In this document: positions 23,622 to 37,100 of the stretch, piece after piece
Layout: every line of letters starts with the position of its first letter
How positions within the stretch are numbered: the stretch's first letter is position 1
From: Sphagnum compactum
Lineage: Eukaryota; Bryophyta; Sphagnopsida; Sphagnales
Direction of reading: 5' to 3'
Assembly: GCA_965153455.1 (NCBI GenBank)
Contig: OZ234496.1
Coordinates: 62,001-126,000, forward strand
DNA: 64,000 nt
Notes under the pieces: model-generated
What the model saw: only the letters and a program-made list of their open reading frames with translations
Told to the model about the DNA's origin: nothing
Databases searched by the model: none
Translations under genes and position numbers: made by a program

Positions 23622-23723
23622 GGAATGGAGCTTGAGCCCAGGCAGTTGGAGGAGGCTGTGGGGTCAATACATAAGGAGATGCATTGGAGAAATGCATTTG
23701 TAAGGCATCTTGACCTGCAGAAC
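23622..23723 (+). pseudogene. p24/emp24 coiled-coil exon, inverted
   Basis: After a good acceptor (GAGTGCAG) the plus strand encodes GMELEPRQLEEAVGSIHKEM, followed by HWRNAFVRHLDLQN. This matches the coiled-coil segment of plant p24 delta proteins that follows the GOLD domain (pattern GVELELRKLEGAV..IH). The exon starts in phase 0, exactly the phase at which the preceding p24 exon (24113-23904) ends, but that exon is on the opposite strand. The 3' end given here is approximate. No transmembrane exon with a KK-type ER retrieval tail is found. Confidence 0.7.
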
Positions 23724-23903
23724 ATTGATTGCTCAAGTTCAAATTTAGCAATTGACGAAAGTAGATGTGCTGGCTTTATTAGCTCGTCTAGCAGAACAGG
23801 CACTTGGACAATGAAAACTGCCATGCAAACAAACAAGAGAACACTAGAATGATACTATTGATTTGAAAAGAAAAACTTGCACGGCTATAATTACAGGCCA
23901 CAC

Positions 23904-24936
23904 ATCCAGCTTCCCTTTCTTGGCGATGGATTCCCAATCTTTTACCCCAACGCCTGTCTTCCAGTCAAGTGCAAGATTGAGATGGACATTCGGGTGTGCA
24001 CTCTGCAACTAGAAGCAGGCCACATACTTTCCTGACTCCTTCGATGTGAATGCAAACTGTCCTGAATGCACATTCTCCAGAGGATGCAGCTGCTTTCCAC
24101 GTGGTGATGTCACCTGCAATACTAAATCCAATTCGGCCATGCAGCCCAAGATTGGCTAGTATCTGGAAAAGGCTGCCACTGTAATGACCATGCTAACACC
24201 TACCATCAGACAATATCAGCTCAAAACTAAAGAATCCAGGACAGATCTCTTAGGTTAGTAAGTCTGTTCCAAAGGAAGACAATCCGATCATTGATCCTTC
24301 AGCAAGGTCTTTAGCTCCAGTGAAACGAAGCTGACATTTCCAAGCTCTGTCTGAAGAACAAACCATGACACACAATACACAGAATGCGGAATCAATCGAT
24401 CCATACAAGTTTGAGACTCATAAGGCTCAGGTCCAGTGGCTACAGAAAATACCATCCGCGTCCCTCCAAGAGCCAGTGAGAGTAAGAACTACCTTCCCAG
24501 GGTCTCACAAATCCTGCTAAAACTAGTAAATAAATAATTGCAGAAGCTCAGGTGGCAATGACCGCCTCAATCGCAGCACCGACCACAACACCGATCGCTC
24601 TCATTTACAAGGGGAAAAAAAGAAGCCACAACACAAACACATAGACAGAGACCCAAAAAAAAAGACGGAAAACAAGCAATGCGAGAGAGACAGAGAGAAT
24701 GCGAACCTTAGCAATTACACTAAGGCCTAAACCTGGGAAGTGGAGACGACCTTGTAATCACCGACGACGAGAACATCACTCAAAATCTCCTCCGCAATGC
24801 AATGCACTTGGTGGTCCTGCCAGTCACCTCCAACTGCAATCCTTCCACTACAGGCCAGGCTTGCATGCACAGCATGCAACAGCAAAAGCAGCAGCAGGAG
24901 GAGTGGATTTGCAGACAACAAGAGCTTGGCATCCAT
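23904..24936 (-). pseudogene. p24/emp24 (GOLD-domain) cargo receptor, broken
   Basis: p24 proteins cycle between ER and Golgi in COPI and COPII vesicles. Exon 1 (24936-24733, 68 codons) encodes a signal peptide with a long Leu run and then the conserved CIAEEI...VLVVGDYKVVS. Exon 2 (24113-23904, 70 codons, acceptor TTGCAG) encodes [34 protein letters not shown], then an in-frame TAG at 24009-24011, then DWKTGVGVKDWESIAKK. The stop stands where relatives have Trp (CFW), a one-base G-to-A change from TGG. About 15 residues usually found between the two exons are missing. The coiled-coil exon lies at 23622 on the other strand. The 5' side runs directly into the duplicated 4.4-kb segment (from 24982), which therefore looks like this gene's upstream region. 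Confidence 0.75.
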
Positions 24937-24981
24937 GACAGGATCTGGCGCGAAGAAGGACGCCGACAGCTGCTTTACCAA

Positions 24982-27900
24982 TACGATCAGGTTGTACACT
25001 AAAAACTCCCTGAGCATCTACAACTAAGTACAACATAATACTCCCGGAGATGAGAAGGCAAACCTTGAGGAAGCCCCGCAACAGCACACGCCATGATCAT
25101 AGATCGTCCACACTCACCGATGCGATCCAAAATCCTAAAAAAACACTCATTCCTGCTATTGCTCTTCCCTCTCTCTCTCTCTCTCTCTGATACTTACTAC
25201 ACAGCTTCAAAAGGGGCTCTCGAAGGTGGCACCACGGGAACCAAAACGACCGTCGTCAATCCTGTGCCATAAAGAGAGAGAGAGAGAGAGGGCGAGCGAC
25301 CGAGCGTCCGAGGCGAGCGAGAGAGGGAGGAGCGAGAAAGCGAGAAGCAAGAACGGCCATTTGCTGCCTGCCGGTAAAACTCACACACGCTGGTGGCAGG
25401 CAAGGCCACCTTCAGTTAAGTTAACGGACCTACTACCATTCCAGTCCAGTTAACAATTAACTAGCTGCAAACGGAATCATGTACCTTTATGTCGCCACAG
25501 CGAACGAGCACCCACCAGCGCACCATCCACTGGATGCCCGTTATATACTCAGTTGTGAATGAACCTCAAACTGCGTTCACGTTTGGTTTCACCTCAGTAA
25601 CCAATTGTGTAGGAAATAGCTCTCATATATAGGTAGGTAGGTAGGTTGGAAAATAGGTAATTACTAGTTGAGTAGATGGTTTATACATGGGAAAGGGCTG
25701 TTTTTACTACCTACCTAATAACAACCTGCTTGTGGGTTGTTAGTAGGTAGGTAGAAAAAAAAGGGCAACTGAGCTAACTACCATGGTTAGTTATGGAACT
25801 GGAGCCCAACAAAAAACTGTTTCTTGAACACTTATCATTCATCCGTCATGCTGCATTGGCAGTTACTGGTTCACTGTGGCCCCTTGATGTACCTTACTAT
25901 CTTACTACTTACCCCCCAGCGAAAGTTACTAAACGAGGTACTAACTGAACCAGGACTCTTGACGGGTGCCGGTTAGCAGGTGATGAGCAGAGGCGGGAAA
26001 CTTGAAACCCGTTAACTTCCCCCGTCCGCGGCCGTGCCCTCGCTCGTGCGGTCCATTTCTGGGCGCATTGACCGATGGACCTGCTTTGTCCGACCGGCAT
26101 GGCAACAAATTTGTCGCCATTTGGGCCCACCACACAGGAGCTGACACGTCGTTATTTGGCCTCTCGAATTAGCCATTTGTAGCTGACCTTTTTAGTTGTA
26201 CGTTCAATTTTATCGCCCAATGAGAACGCGCCAAGAAGTTATGCGCCTCCAGATCGAGGAGTCCACCAGACTGGCAATAATGAGAAGTCGGCACCTGGGT
26301 TTGAACAAATGGGCTTTTTTTAGGTTGTTGGGTTTCTATATCCCTTGCTGGGTGTGAAAAGGGATTCAAATAGTTTCGCATTCAATTTGGGTAGGTAAGT
26401 GTGCCCTGGAATGGGCACGCAATTGACTCAACGGAAAAGTGCGGGGTATCCTGGGATTTCATGGCCTAGGGGAAAAAATCATTTTTAAGGGTGAGGGCCA
26501 ATCAACCTGCGCCAAATCAGCAAAAAAGACCCCCCTTTGGCGGCATCTCAGATGGGAGGTTGCCCATTCGAAAGGTGTAAAAGGCTGAAAAATCAAAAGC
26601 CCGTGAAAAAGTAAACAAATACTTACGAGTTCGCACATAGGGAACACAGAGATGATGAAGGCAAATTTTTTTGAACTGATGGACTGGGGTTAATTATGAA
26701 CTGCCACTTTAGTTAGTTTTATTGGCATCACTTTTGGCCATCTCCCATTATTTGGCCCCTTTTTTACCCCATTCATGAATAAATTGCCTTTGTTACACTT
26801 GCCAGTTCTTGAGTAGTGCCGTTTTATGGTAAGTGAATGTGAAACGTGTTAAAATTTGGCATCTAGCAACGTCTAGGGGCTTGGGGGTTCGCAATCAAGC
26901 CTTTGCTTCTCATCAAATCTGGGTAGTTTAAAATGGGCTTTTGGCCAGCTCTTTGTAAGGCCAAATTTGGCTCTTGACCAGATTTGTGACGGGAAAAACC
27001 AAATACGTATAGCTCAAATGGAAGGGAAAATGTTCCCTCCCCCCCTTCTTTCGAGCCTTTGAGCTTTATGACCATTTGACCCTAAACCCTCTTTCTTTTC
27101 ACTCCCATCCTCTTTTGTTGTGTTTTGTTGTCATAAAGTTTGGTGGGTTTACATCATTTGTCTATGGACATGGGGAAACCCATCCTATCACCTTTGCTGG
27201 ACGTGTTCATGTTAGGAGTTCACTCTTTAATGGTGATTGTCAATTGAGTTTGCGTATAATGAATGATACATTGTCAACGTCAGTAGTGAGAGAGAGATAT
27301 TTAGATGTGAATAATTTTAAGGTAAGCTTTCATTTATGTGATACTTTTAAGGTAAGTTTTAATACACATGGACCCTCAACATTTATTCTACATGCAAAAG
27401 GATATGCTTTGCATTTCAGGTCATGCTAGCAAAATATTGAGGAATTCATTGAATTTGCTCTTGATTTTAAGGGCCATTTTTTGGTAGTAGGTCTTCACTA
27501 ATATGTAAGTTGTTTCTACCAAGGAAATTTGCAAAAAACTCGGAATATAAATATATATTTGAAATGAATTAAAACTGCCCCCTTTTGTGGAAGAGCCCGA
27601 CGCTCCTTTATGAAGCTCCCCCGAAGGAGCCGTTGAGGAGGCTTGCGTCACCCAAACCAAAACCGAAGCCCGATGAAACGTTGGAATTTTCCCTGAAGTC
27701 ATCCCATCTTTGGGCCTTTGTTCACCCCCCCCATCCCCTCTTCGAGGGAGGTCGCAAAGAAAGGAAATTTGATTAAATCTGGGTATGAAATGCTAAAACC
27801 CAGCATTTAATGCACAAGGTTCGAGGTAATTATGGTAGCGGTACACGAGGAGGAGCGAAAATGCATCCAACAGCAGTGGAGGCTTCCGGAAAAGGGGAAG

Positions 27901-29380
27901 ACGGGGTCAAACCCGGATGAAACTCGGTCGAGCACAGAAAGTGGTGCATTTTAGAGTCTGACCCCCAATTGAAGGCCAATGTATTTTTTGGAGGTTTTTC
28001 TTTGATCTCACCCGATTTTCGTCCAAACTCGATGGTACTGGTGCCGTGTTTCCCTGAGTTTGCGGAAAACATTGCGAAACACCCTGAAAACTGGTGCCCG
28101 CATGTTTTAATACCTCGTAAAAAAAAGATTCAACTGATACATTCAGAGGTTTTCAAAAAGTCGGTTTCCAATGGGAGAAAACGGACGAGCAGGTCATCTC
28201 TGTGTGGGAAAACCTCCGATTCTCGCTTTGAGAATCGGAATGAAGACCTTGAAGGTTCTCATTGAAAAAGTGAGAACCACCCGACGTTGGTTTCTACCCT
28301 ACATTTGCATTCGAGCATCTCCAGCACCACTCTGGAGATGACCTGATGGATTTTTTTCCCCATCCAAGTTTAGTTTTGTACTTTTCGCAACCCCGCCCAT
28401 AAAACTAAAACTCGGGCAGCAAATCGATGCGCGACCACGGATCGCAAACCACGTGGACCGATCATCGTGATGGGCCAACCTTCTCGGTAGCGGTGAGATC
28501 ACATTAAATCCGATATTTTCTACAGGCGCCCTTCACCAGCCAGGGTAGGCAACGCGATTAATTGTGCGCACTCACTATACAATAACACTAGGGTTTAAGG
28601 TTTACGCATCATCTTACTATCTTACACCTAAAGCCCCTCCCTCCCTCTCTCAGATAACAATAGTAGCCGGAACTTCGGTTTTCCTTTTTAAGCATTTTTG
28701 TTTGTAGCCAAAATAGTAGGAAGATGTAGGAAAAAATGGCTACCATCCCCACCAAGTTTAAGCCAAATATGCCAATTGATTTTGCATGATCCATTGTGTG
28801 GTTATGCTTGAACAATTCCAAAGACATTTACAAATATAACTATCTCATTTTCAAGCCTAACCCTAAACCTAACTTCTTTCCTTAATGATTACTTCTTATC
28901 CTGATAACTATCTCCCACTCATTTTTTAAAATAACCATTTAATAACTTATCTTTATAATTATTTCACCCCTTTTCGTAAGTACCCGCCAACCATGGATAC
29001 GAAAAGATAAATTAATGTGTGCCTTTCCATGTCCATGATATTTATATTGATTAACATTAAATTTTTACGTTGACATAAAAAATAATGATGAATTTTTGAT
29101 ATTATATTGATTAAAATTTAACGCATGAATCATATCAAATTTTCTACCCTTATATATTACCCTTAAAATAAAGCATATTCTTGAACATCAAGTTGTCCAA
29201 CATGTTTTGGATGAAGATTAGTGAAAATTTGTCAGAATAGGGCTTTTATTCAAAAAATAGCTTGGGCTGAACATTTTTTTTGAAGATGTTGAGGGTCACA
29301 AAAAGCCATTGCATAGTGTGATGCCTACTCATCGGCCCAAGTACACTTGCTATTGAGACATGTAAGTTATCTTGATTGTG
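24982..29380 (+). repeat. 4.4-kb segmental duplication, copy A
   Basis: This is collinear with 47816-52190 in direct orientation, roughly 95% identical by eye with small indels. The left limit is TACGATCAGGTTGTAC, about 45 bases upstream of the p24 start codon. The right limit is TTATCTTGATTGTG. There are no terminal inverted or direct repeats and no TG..CA ends, so it is not a simple transposon or LTR. It contains CT and GA tracts (25165-25188, 25273-25292) that look like a plant 5' leader on the minus strand, a MITE (25495-25879) and a plus-strand open stretch of 117 codons (27076-27429, containing FGGFTSFVYGHGETHPITF). That stretch has no recognised family, and the frame is broken in copy B, so it is probably not coding. 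Confidence 0.9.
25495..25879 (+). mobile_element. MITE-like element, copy in segment A
   Basis: The left end is CCACAGCGAACGAGCACCC. The right end read in reverse is CCACAGTGAACCAGTAACTG. The two share CCACAGYGAACSAGYAMC and continue to match with mismatches for about 30-40 bases. The interior carries TAGG/CCTA repeats (near 25633, 25713 and 25745). Related copies lie at 48371-48747 and, in reverse orientation, 42734-43025. No target duplication is evident, so the superfamily is uncertain. Confidence 0.65.
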
Positions 29381-32300
29381 ATATGGTTTCATTGTGGAAG
29401 GCCTTAACCTAATCACCCCTAGTAGTTGGGAACTATGTCTCAAGAAGCTAGTCCGCTCTCGCAATGTTGCCACCATCACCAACAACAAATGCCCTGAAGT
29501 GCAACATTTCGCAATATTGGTGTCTAGCTCTTTAACTAAAGATTGATATGATTTATTCCTCTTGTAGTTGAAACTGCCTAAATTTTCTTCTGCATGCATG
29601 TTGTCTAGTTATGTCAACTATGTAAAATGCAATGAGTGTACACAACTCTTTGTTGTGCTTGAAAACTAAAATGAGCATTCCTAAGTTGCAGTTATTCTAT
29701 TTGTTTTGTTGAAGTTTTGTGAAACTTACAAGTTACAGTTGTGAACATTGTATTATAATTTATGCGATTGTGGATTTGTTGAGGGTGAAGGGGGTGGTCA
29801 TTTCAACTTTGAATAACGGCAAGATTATGAACCTAAAAAGGTTATAGATGGGATTTGATTTTAGAATTTGCAAGATGACTACAAATGGGATTTTGTTTTG
29901 GATTTCCAAAATGAAACTCAAGGTGGATTCCTTTACCTTTAACCCCACAATCCACTTTGCAAATTGTTGGGTGATTTGGTTTGTTGTACAAGTTCAAGAT
30001 CAAATGGAGCTTTGCAATAAATCCACAATGTTTTTTTATGTTTTTTTCGTTTCTATTTTTCTAAGTTTTATTCTTCTCCTTATCAAAACCTTTCCTGAAT
30101 TTTTTAATTTTTTTTTTTCACTTGCTTTTATCTTAAATATGTCTTTCTTTTACTTATAAAATTTTAACTTACTCTCTCTTCAAGTCTATAGCACTATTGT
30201 TTGCAAAAACTTTTTTTCTTGGTGTCTTTGATTGCAATCTTGAATTTTATTCTAGATTTTCCATGATTGCCATGTCTTTTATTATTTTATAATATTTTGA
30301 TTCCTCCATGAATCTTAATACCACCATGCCATTGTGCATTGTATTAAATTTTAGTATGTCCCCAAAGTCAGATAACTCTTCTAGCGAGCCAAATCACCTA
30401 TGGCTGGAGCTTGGTTTCAATTCCTAGAGTTCATAATCAGTATAGTAAAAACAACCAAGTCCATAGATATCTAAAACAGTAAATTGATTTTGTGATTTAC
30501 AATCCTTTAAATTTGTTCATAAAGGTGATATATTCATATGCGATTTCATAGCCGTAACGAATGTATGTTAAAGTTAGTTGTACATTATGTATTGTGATAT
30601 CACCTTATCACTCCAAGGGGATGAATTATGGTCCTTTTGTGGACTATTACAAGGTGACCACAGTCAAATCCATATGAAATGGATTACTAACTACAATACA
30701 AATTGCAATAAACATCTTGCCTTTGTTATTGATGATGAGAAGATGTGGGTTCACCGAGGTGCCCAAATAGAAGGCTTAAATTGTTGGTCACACAAACAAC
30801 GTTTGGAACTATGGTATAATTTGTGAAAGTTGATGCAAAGGTAAATTAATGACCCCCTTTGAATTCCTCCTCCTATTTTACCTCTATCTTCTAAGGTCTG
30901 GTGATGAACATGAAGGTTTTTTCTCAAACCTCAATTGTGTAGCTTACAAATTTGGACATTGATGATCTTCCACCATTTTTCTTGTTAATTGTTTTGTTTG
31001 GTGTTGGATGGTTAAGACTACATAGTAAGGCATAATAATAAAATTGGATGCACAATTTTCTAAGCAAGTAATCGCAGATGTTTTAAGGTTTGTTTATCCC
31101 CAATATTCGCTGCAAGTAGACAATGAGGCAACAGTTCTTTTGACATTTGGAAATCTTGATAATTATTGGAAACACTTCTCTATCTTCACCACATGTGCTT
31201 TCTGTTGCTGAAATGTTTTGTCACTTATGCCACAACCCAAATTTGGGGGAGAAGGAAAAAAGGGCTGGTTGGCATTCTTACGGTGAACAAAGTTTGCAAG
31301 TCTTGTCATATACAACCCACCACTGCCTGTAAGGTGAATTGCAGGTTCATAGACTCAACACTTTGACCAAACTGGTTGTAAATTGGAATTTGCCTATTGT
31401 AGATGCCCAAGGGGGCCATTCATCGAATGCCCAAATAACAGTTTCTAAGAATGAAAGAGGACAAAGTGGATTTCAAGTGGATTTTTGCACTTAATGTATT
31501 AGGTGGGATTGGATGTGAGTAAGCAGCCAAAGGGCGAAGGAAAAGCTTGTGCAGTCCTAGAACCTTGTGCGGCAGCATAAGGATCATGGGTCATGGCATC
31601 CTTGGTCAAATAAATTTGCTGTTGTTTACACATATGAAGCTCCCACGATACCATGATAATTGTAATCAAACAAAAAGTGTATGTATGTACATCAATTCCC
31701 AAACAGTTAACACCTAAGGTATAGCAACTAGTGCGCTTAAATTTCACCCAAAAAATCTAGACCTTGTAAATGTTGCCAAACCTCCCCATACATAATCATA
31801 TGGGGAACAAAAATAACCATAGATTTCTTATATTGAGGATTCTATAGAGCATGGGACGTCCTTCGCAACTTAAGTAAGGCCAATTGGTGGGTGCTGGGTC
31901 ACATTGCTCTTATAAGCATCTCCACCCACAACAATAAAGTGGCAAGGAAGCACTATTTTGGATCAAATACAGGGGTTCAAATAGTATGAAACTCAGTTTT
32001 GGGCCTGTAAATATGCTCATGATACAAAGACTTCCAAGAGGCAAATAAAGCAACATGATCGTTTTTGATTGGTCGATGTTAATGATTGGCCAAGATGATC
32101 TTGCCCATTAGATCATTCATTTTTTCATGTTTATGGGTGTGGATGGGAGAATAATTAACAATACATATATTGAATATGGTAAAGGTTTAGAGCATCTCCA
32201 ACAATGCATTTGATGCAATATCAATTTTTTCTAAACTCAATTTTTTTGCTAAACAATTGCTCCTCTCTCATTATGAACAATAAACATTAAACAATCTATT

Positions 32301-33815
32301 TATGAAGGAAGATAAAAAAAAAAGTCTTTTTTTTTGGTACTTATAAGATCCACCGAACCAGGATGCTTCAAATTGTGTTCTTGATCTTTGGAAAGCTCTC
32401 GAGGAGGAGTGCATTGGCTTGGTTTCATGGTGTTTGGACTTGCCGTGCAAGAGTTCTTGAATATTAAATGATTTCTTCATTAAAAACTAAATTAAATCAT
32501 AGCTGAAAATTTAGGAGGAATTGGAATGTGCATTTCGTGTTCTTGGAAAGATGTTGATGAGCACAATTTAATGGAATTTATTTGGTAAAAAGTGGGAAAT
32601 TTTGGGTTTTTTCGTGTAAATTTGACATTTTTCAAAAGATAACCCTAAATTCTAATTGTCACAGAATTGAAAATCAAAACCCTCCTCACCAAATCCAGCT
32701 TTCCTGAGCAGGTAACAAGCTCTAATTTCTCTTGTGGTGGATGAATGCATCTCATTGTACTAACTCGTGTACTGAAACGCGCAGTTGGCAGTTGGTTCCT
32801 GATGAAAATGCAGTAAAATATAATTGAATACATCTTTTGATGAACATCTTGCTTTCTGGACAAATATTCGGACCTTGCACATATCTTGAGCGATTTCTAA
32901 AATCTTCTACCCTAAATAGTAAGTAACTCATTGGCATCCCTTAGTTACCTTAGCTGTTTTCACCAAAAAATATTATTCGTTCAAAAGTTGATATTTTCAA
33001 ATACATGTTTTTCCAAAGAAGAAAAATTTTGTGAACGAAAATAGAGAATCTCATGGAGTATTGAATTTTTTTGGCATGGTATCTTCAGAATTAATTAATT
33101 ATTCAAATGACATGTGTTGAAGCTGCCCTTGTATATCGAGTCATCAAACTAGTTAGTGGAATATATTCTAAATTGATTTAAGGCCTTGTGCATAGAAAAG
33201 GTTACAGGCGAGATATCTGAAGATCAAATTTTTGTGCAAATGTACCTAAGGGGAATGAAAATAGAGCTCCTTCAAGCCCCATTATTGGCCATGTGCAAAT
33301 CCTAAAGTGTCAATATGACTAGGTCATTTGTACCGGCTGTTAGCCCATGTTTTACAATTTTAAAAAATCAGGCAGAGCTTTGCAAAAACATTTTCGGGCA
33401 CACACAAAAACTTCAAGCACATCTGGCCGTTGAGGCAGTTCATTTGGGATGTGGGTAGCCAGAACAATCTTTTGACAACCAGTGCATCTGCTTCTAAAGG
33501 TTGTAGATCCCTTAAGCTTGGTCTACACTACCTAAGTATTTGTGAAAACTTTGGAACATATTAAACACTTGTATTTTCTTCATTGAAAGGGCAGTGGCCA
33601 AAAAATTACCCCTAAATTTGAACATGGTTTTCTAGCAGGAACTATTTTGATTTGGGATGTACTGAACATATTTTTGGTGACCATGGCTTGGAAATAATGG
33701 AGGTTGTTTTCGCACAACAAAAGAAACAAGGTAAAACAAAATTGAACGTTCATGTGTGTTCACAATAGTCTCACAAGGTTGCCAATAAATCTTAGGTGCA
33801 CCATATTACATATAG
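29381..33815. other. AT-rich DNA, no gene recognised
   Basis: Several short open stretches exist (plus 30578-30826 with HLAFVIDDEKMWVHRGAQIE; plus 31166-31366 with several Cys and His), but none matches a family I recognise. T-rich tracts lie at 30020-30270. These open stretches could be remnants of a mobile-element protein; the sequence alone does not decide this. Confidence 0.35.
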
Positions 33816-34130
33816 TAAAGGAACGATGAAGCCGCCCGTCAAGCCGGACGGCCACTCTCCGAAACCAGAACTTCATGTAATGGCATTCTTACTATTCTCA
33901 ACTCCAGAGCTTCAAGCCCGCCCGTGAAGCCGCCCCTGACTCCGGACGGACAGCACGTGGTCCGCGTGGCGAGTAGTGATTGGCTACAGTGTCCGTTCAT
34001 AGTCAGGGGAGAGAGCAGACTGTCCACTTTCAATGAAGCCGGACGGACAGTGGCCACGGGCAGTAGCTATATCCGGACGGACAGTAGCCACTTGGGAGGT
34101 AGGAAAACTGGACAGGACCTAAACCCTAAT
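33816..34130. repeat. GC-rich island with CCGGACGGACAG motifs
   Basis: Inside AT-rich DNA this 0.3-kb patch is GC-rich and repeats short phrases: AAGCCGGACGG, ACTCCGGACGGACAGCAC, AAGCCGGACGGACAGTGGCC and ATCCGGACGGACAGTAGCC. The same phrase, with a similar lead-in (AAAAGACGAATGAAGC against AAAGGAACGATGAAGC), occurs at 17576-17630. This is a dispersed repeat family of unknown type. Confidence 0.55.
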
Positions 34131-37100
34131 AGTGACATGGTATGAACGTGTGCCCAAAGAAGGGATGAACAATCTTGATGTATGCTTTCAATGTTTAGTC
34201 ATGTCACTTACGCGACGTGAGATAGTTGACTATGGAATGTCAAAATGTAAATCGATAGGCATGTTGGGGTTTTAGTATAGCCTATGGATGAAACCCAACA
34301 AAATTGATGTCGAGTTCCATGCTGGTAACCTTTCTTGTAAACAATATGTTGCACATGTATGTATGTAGACCTTAGGATAATGGGTGACATGTAAATGCTT
34401 GATTGAAAAATGTAAGCTCCTTTCCATCCCCACGAATCTTTTATCTACCTCCATTATTAAGTAGGAGGAACCCTAAACCCGTCCACTTACAAAGGTGGCA
34501 ACTTTACCTATTGTTATTAGAATAGTGGTGGCTCACACTGGCTCTTTCAAATCCTTGATTTATTGGGTCAAAGAACGCCCACTTTATTTTTACCCATTCA
34601 CCTTTTTTATTTAACATTAAACATTTAACGTAACCCATCGTATATATGTTTAAATTTGTAAAAATCAACAACTAAACTTTTCATTTAACAAAGATATTAT
34701 TAAGCCTCTTCCCATCTCTTGGTTTTTTAATAAATCAAATTTTGGTGTGTTTAAACATTCCATACAAGGTAAAGTTTAAGCCACATTTGGTGCACCCCTC
34801 GGTTTTTCAAGCGGTGTCCATGGTAAAGAACTTCCTTCATCTTTAATTTTGTAACAACATGTGAACATAGAGTGCATTCCCTAACCCCCAACAAGAGTTT
34901 CAGGATGGGACTAGAATGAGCTTTTCAAGTCTAACTCAAGGACATGTCAAATTACACAAACCAAATGTAAGTAGGTAGTTAGTGTATTTTGGAGCCAATT
35001 TGGACATAAACAAATCACCGGGTATTTTTTATTCATTAAATTTGTCATGGCCAAAACTTGAAAAGAAGCATACCGTTCCTTCCTATAATATATTATGTAG
35101 TTCCCTGTGAGGTTTACATCTAAATGTTAGGTGCAATCACAATATAATGAGCCACCAACAAATGAAATTATAGTTTTTTTTTTCACATTTAAAAATGATA
35201 AATCAAGTCAACGTTGAAAATGTTTGGTATACTTCTAGAAATTTGTCTTATGTATTAATGGAACATTTGGTTGAATTTGAGATGAATTCAATAATTATAG
35301 GGTATCCAAGAGCTCTAAAAACGATGTAATAGAAGTTTTCATATTTTAAAATATTATTAAAAGTACTTTAAACGATTTGAAAATTATCTATTTATGAGAA
35401 GCAATTTATATATACAATTACATAATAAATTGCACCACTTGATTGGATCATATATATTTATTTTACTTGTAAATAATGATCATAATAATATTTTCTTCCA
35501 CAATCCGATCTTCATTATGTCATGAATAGTAAACAATGAAGGAATGTTTTAGAAGTTTCCAAAAATATTTTTGGAGATTTTTATAAATTTCTAGGAAGAT
35601 CCTTGAGAATACGTTTGGAAGTTTATAGAAAATTTAATTTTTTTTTAAAAAGGTCCTTTAAATTTATTTGTAGCAAAACCTTTTTGAAGACGTGATTAGT
35701 GGAAGTTTCTAGAAGGTTATTTGGTAGAAACTCATAGAAGGCTTAATTGATGGAACTTTTAAAAAGGTTAGCGATGTTATAAAAGGTTCCATTGGATAAT
35801 ATAAAAAGGGTTCAAGGCACATCGCCTGTCAATTTGTTAACAAAAGTTGTGCCTTTTGTATCCCTTCTCCATATCTCGCCTAATTTGTATTATGTCTCGT
35901 TCAAATAATAAAATTATTTAATTTTTGTTCATTATCAAATTATAAGTTTGTCAAGCTGATATGTTTTTTTCCAAGTTGTGTCCTTGCCTTGTCTTTGATA
36001 TTATGTCATGTCATTTGATTGGCCCGCCCATTGTTTTCACACAAACCACCAAAGAGGTTGTGATTGCATCATACCATCTTCCCAAAATTTTCAAATTTAA
36101 CAAGTTATGATTTTTTCATTTTGTTTCCAAATTCAAAACTAGTATGGAAAAAAATGTAGCCGTTGAAAAAGGTCTTCCAATGATGTATCCAACTCTTTAA
36201 TTGGGAATGATTTGACCTTTCAAATTGTGATTTGTGACCGAGGATCATTTTGGCAACTTGATTACTAGCCAATTTTAAATGACCATTATATAACAATTGT
36301 TACATATCTATTTTGAAATGTGTCACACTTCATTGTAGTATTGTCTAACACATTTGTAGTTGTTTAATGGGGGTTTGATTTGGACAAAGTTTGGTTCTTC
36401 AAACTTTTGACCAAAGATTTAAAACACCATTGGACTTCCAATTCCCCGAGTGGGAATGTTGGGGCTTCATCCTTTGCACTTTCATACATGGGTGCGAGTG
36501 CATTTGAATCAAGGGATGCCTTTACTTCATTCTTTTAACTCATTTCCCTTTTCTTGCCGGAGCGTTGGTTGTGATTCAAAGGTTAAAGTGGCAAAAAAAT
36601 TTGTGGGTTTAACAAAAATTACGTAGTAGTTCATCTTGGCTGGTGGTTTTTAATGTTTGTATAGTTGATGGCATTGTGATCCTTTGCTTTGCAAATCAAA
36701 CCTGTCAAAGAAGTAGTCAAGCTTTAGATGAACATCCCCTATCTTGCTTTTTTTTGTTGAAAAAGTTTTCAAAAAAATAGAGTTAGAGGATGAAAAAACC
36801 TCTTTGTTACAATCTCCTCAATGGTGTTTTGTTCTTCATAGAGGGATGCCAAAAAGGATCTCCACATGTTACCCATAACTTGTTTCACCACCTTCGTTGC
36901 TTTCTTCGGTTTCCCTTCATGCGTTTTTATTTCTTTCCCACTTTATATTTTGTGGACTTCTGCCATATATTTACTTTTTTGTTTTTTGTTAGCTTTGAAA
37001 CTCTTATTTTCTTTCTTTTTATTATGGGGTTTTTTGTTATTCGGATTTTTTTCCCATGTAACCCGATCGATCTATAATGAATGGCTCTGAAGGTGCCTGG

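Noticed and set aside
27076-27429. 117-codon frame conserved in both 4.4-kb copies as a gene
   Set aside because: The copies are so similar that conservation means little. The start is not ATG, and copy B has a two-base insertion that breaks the frame near 50160.
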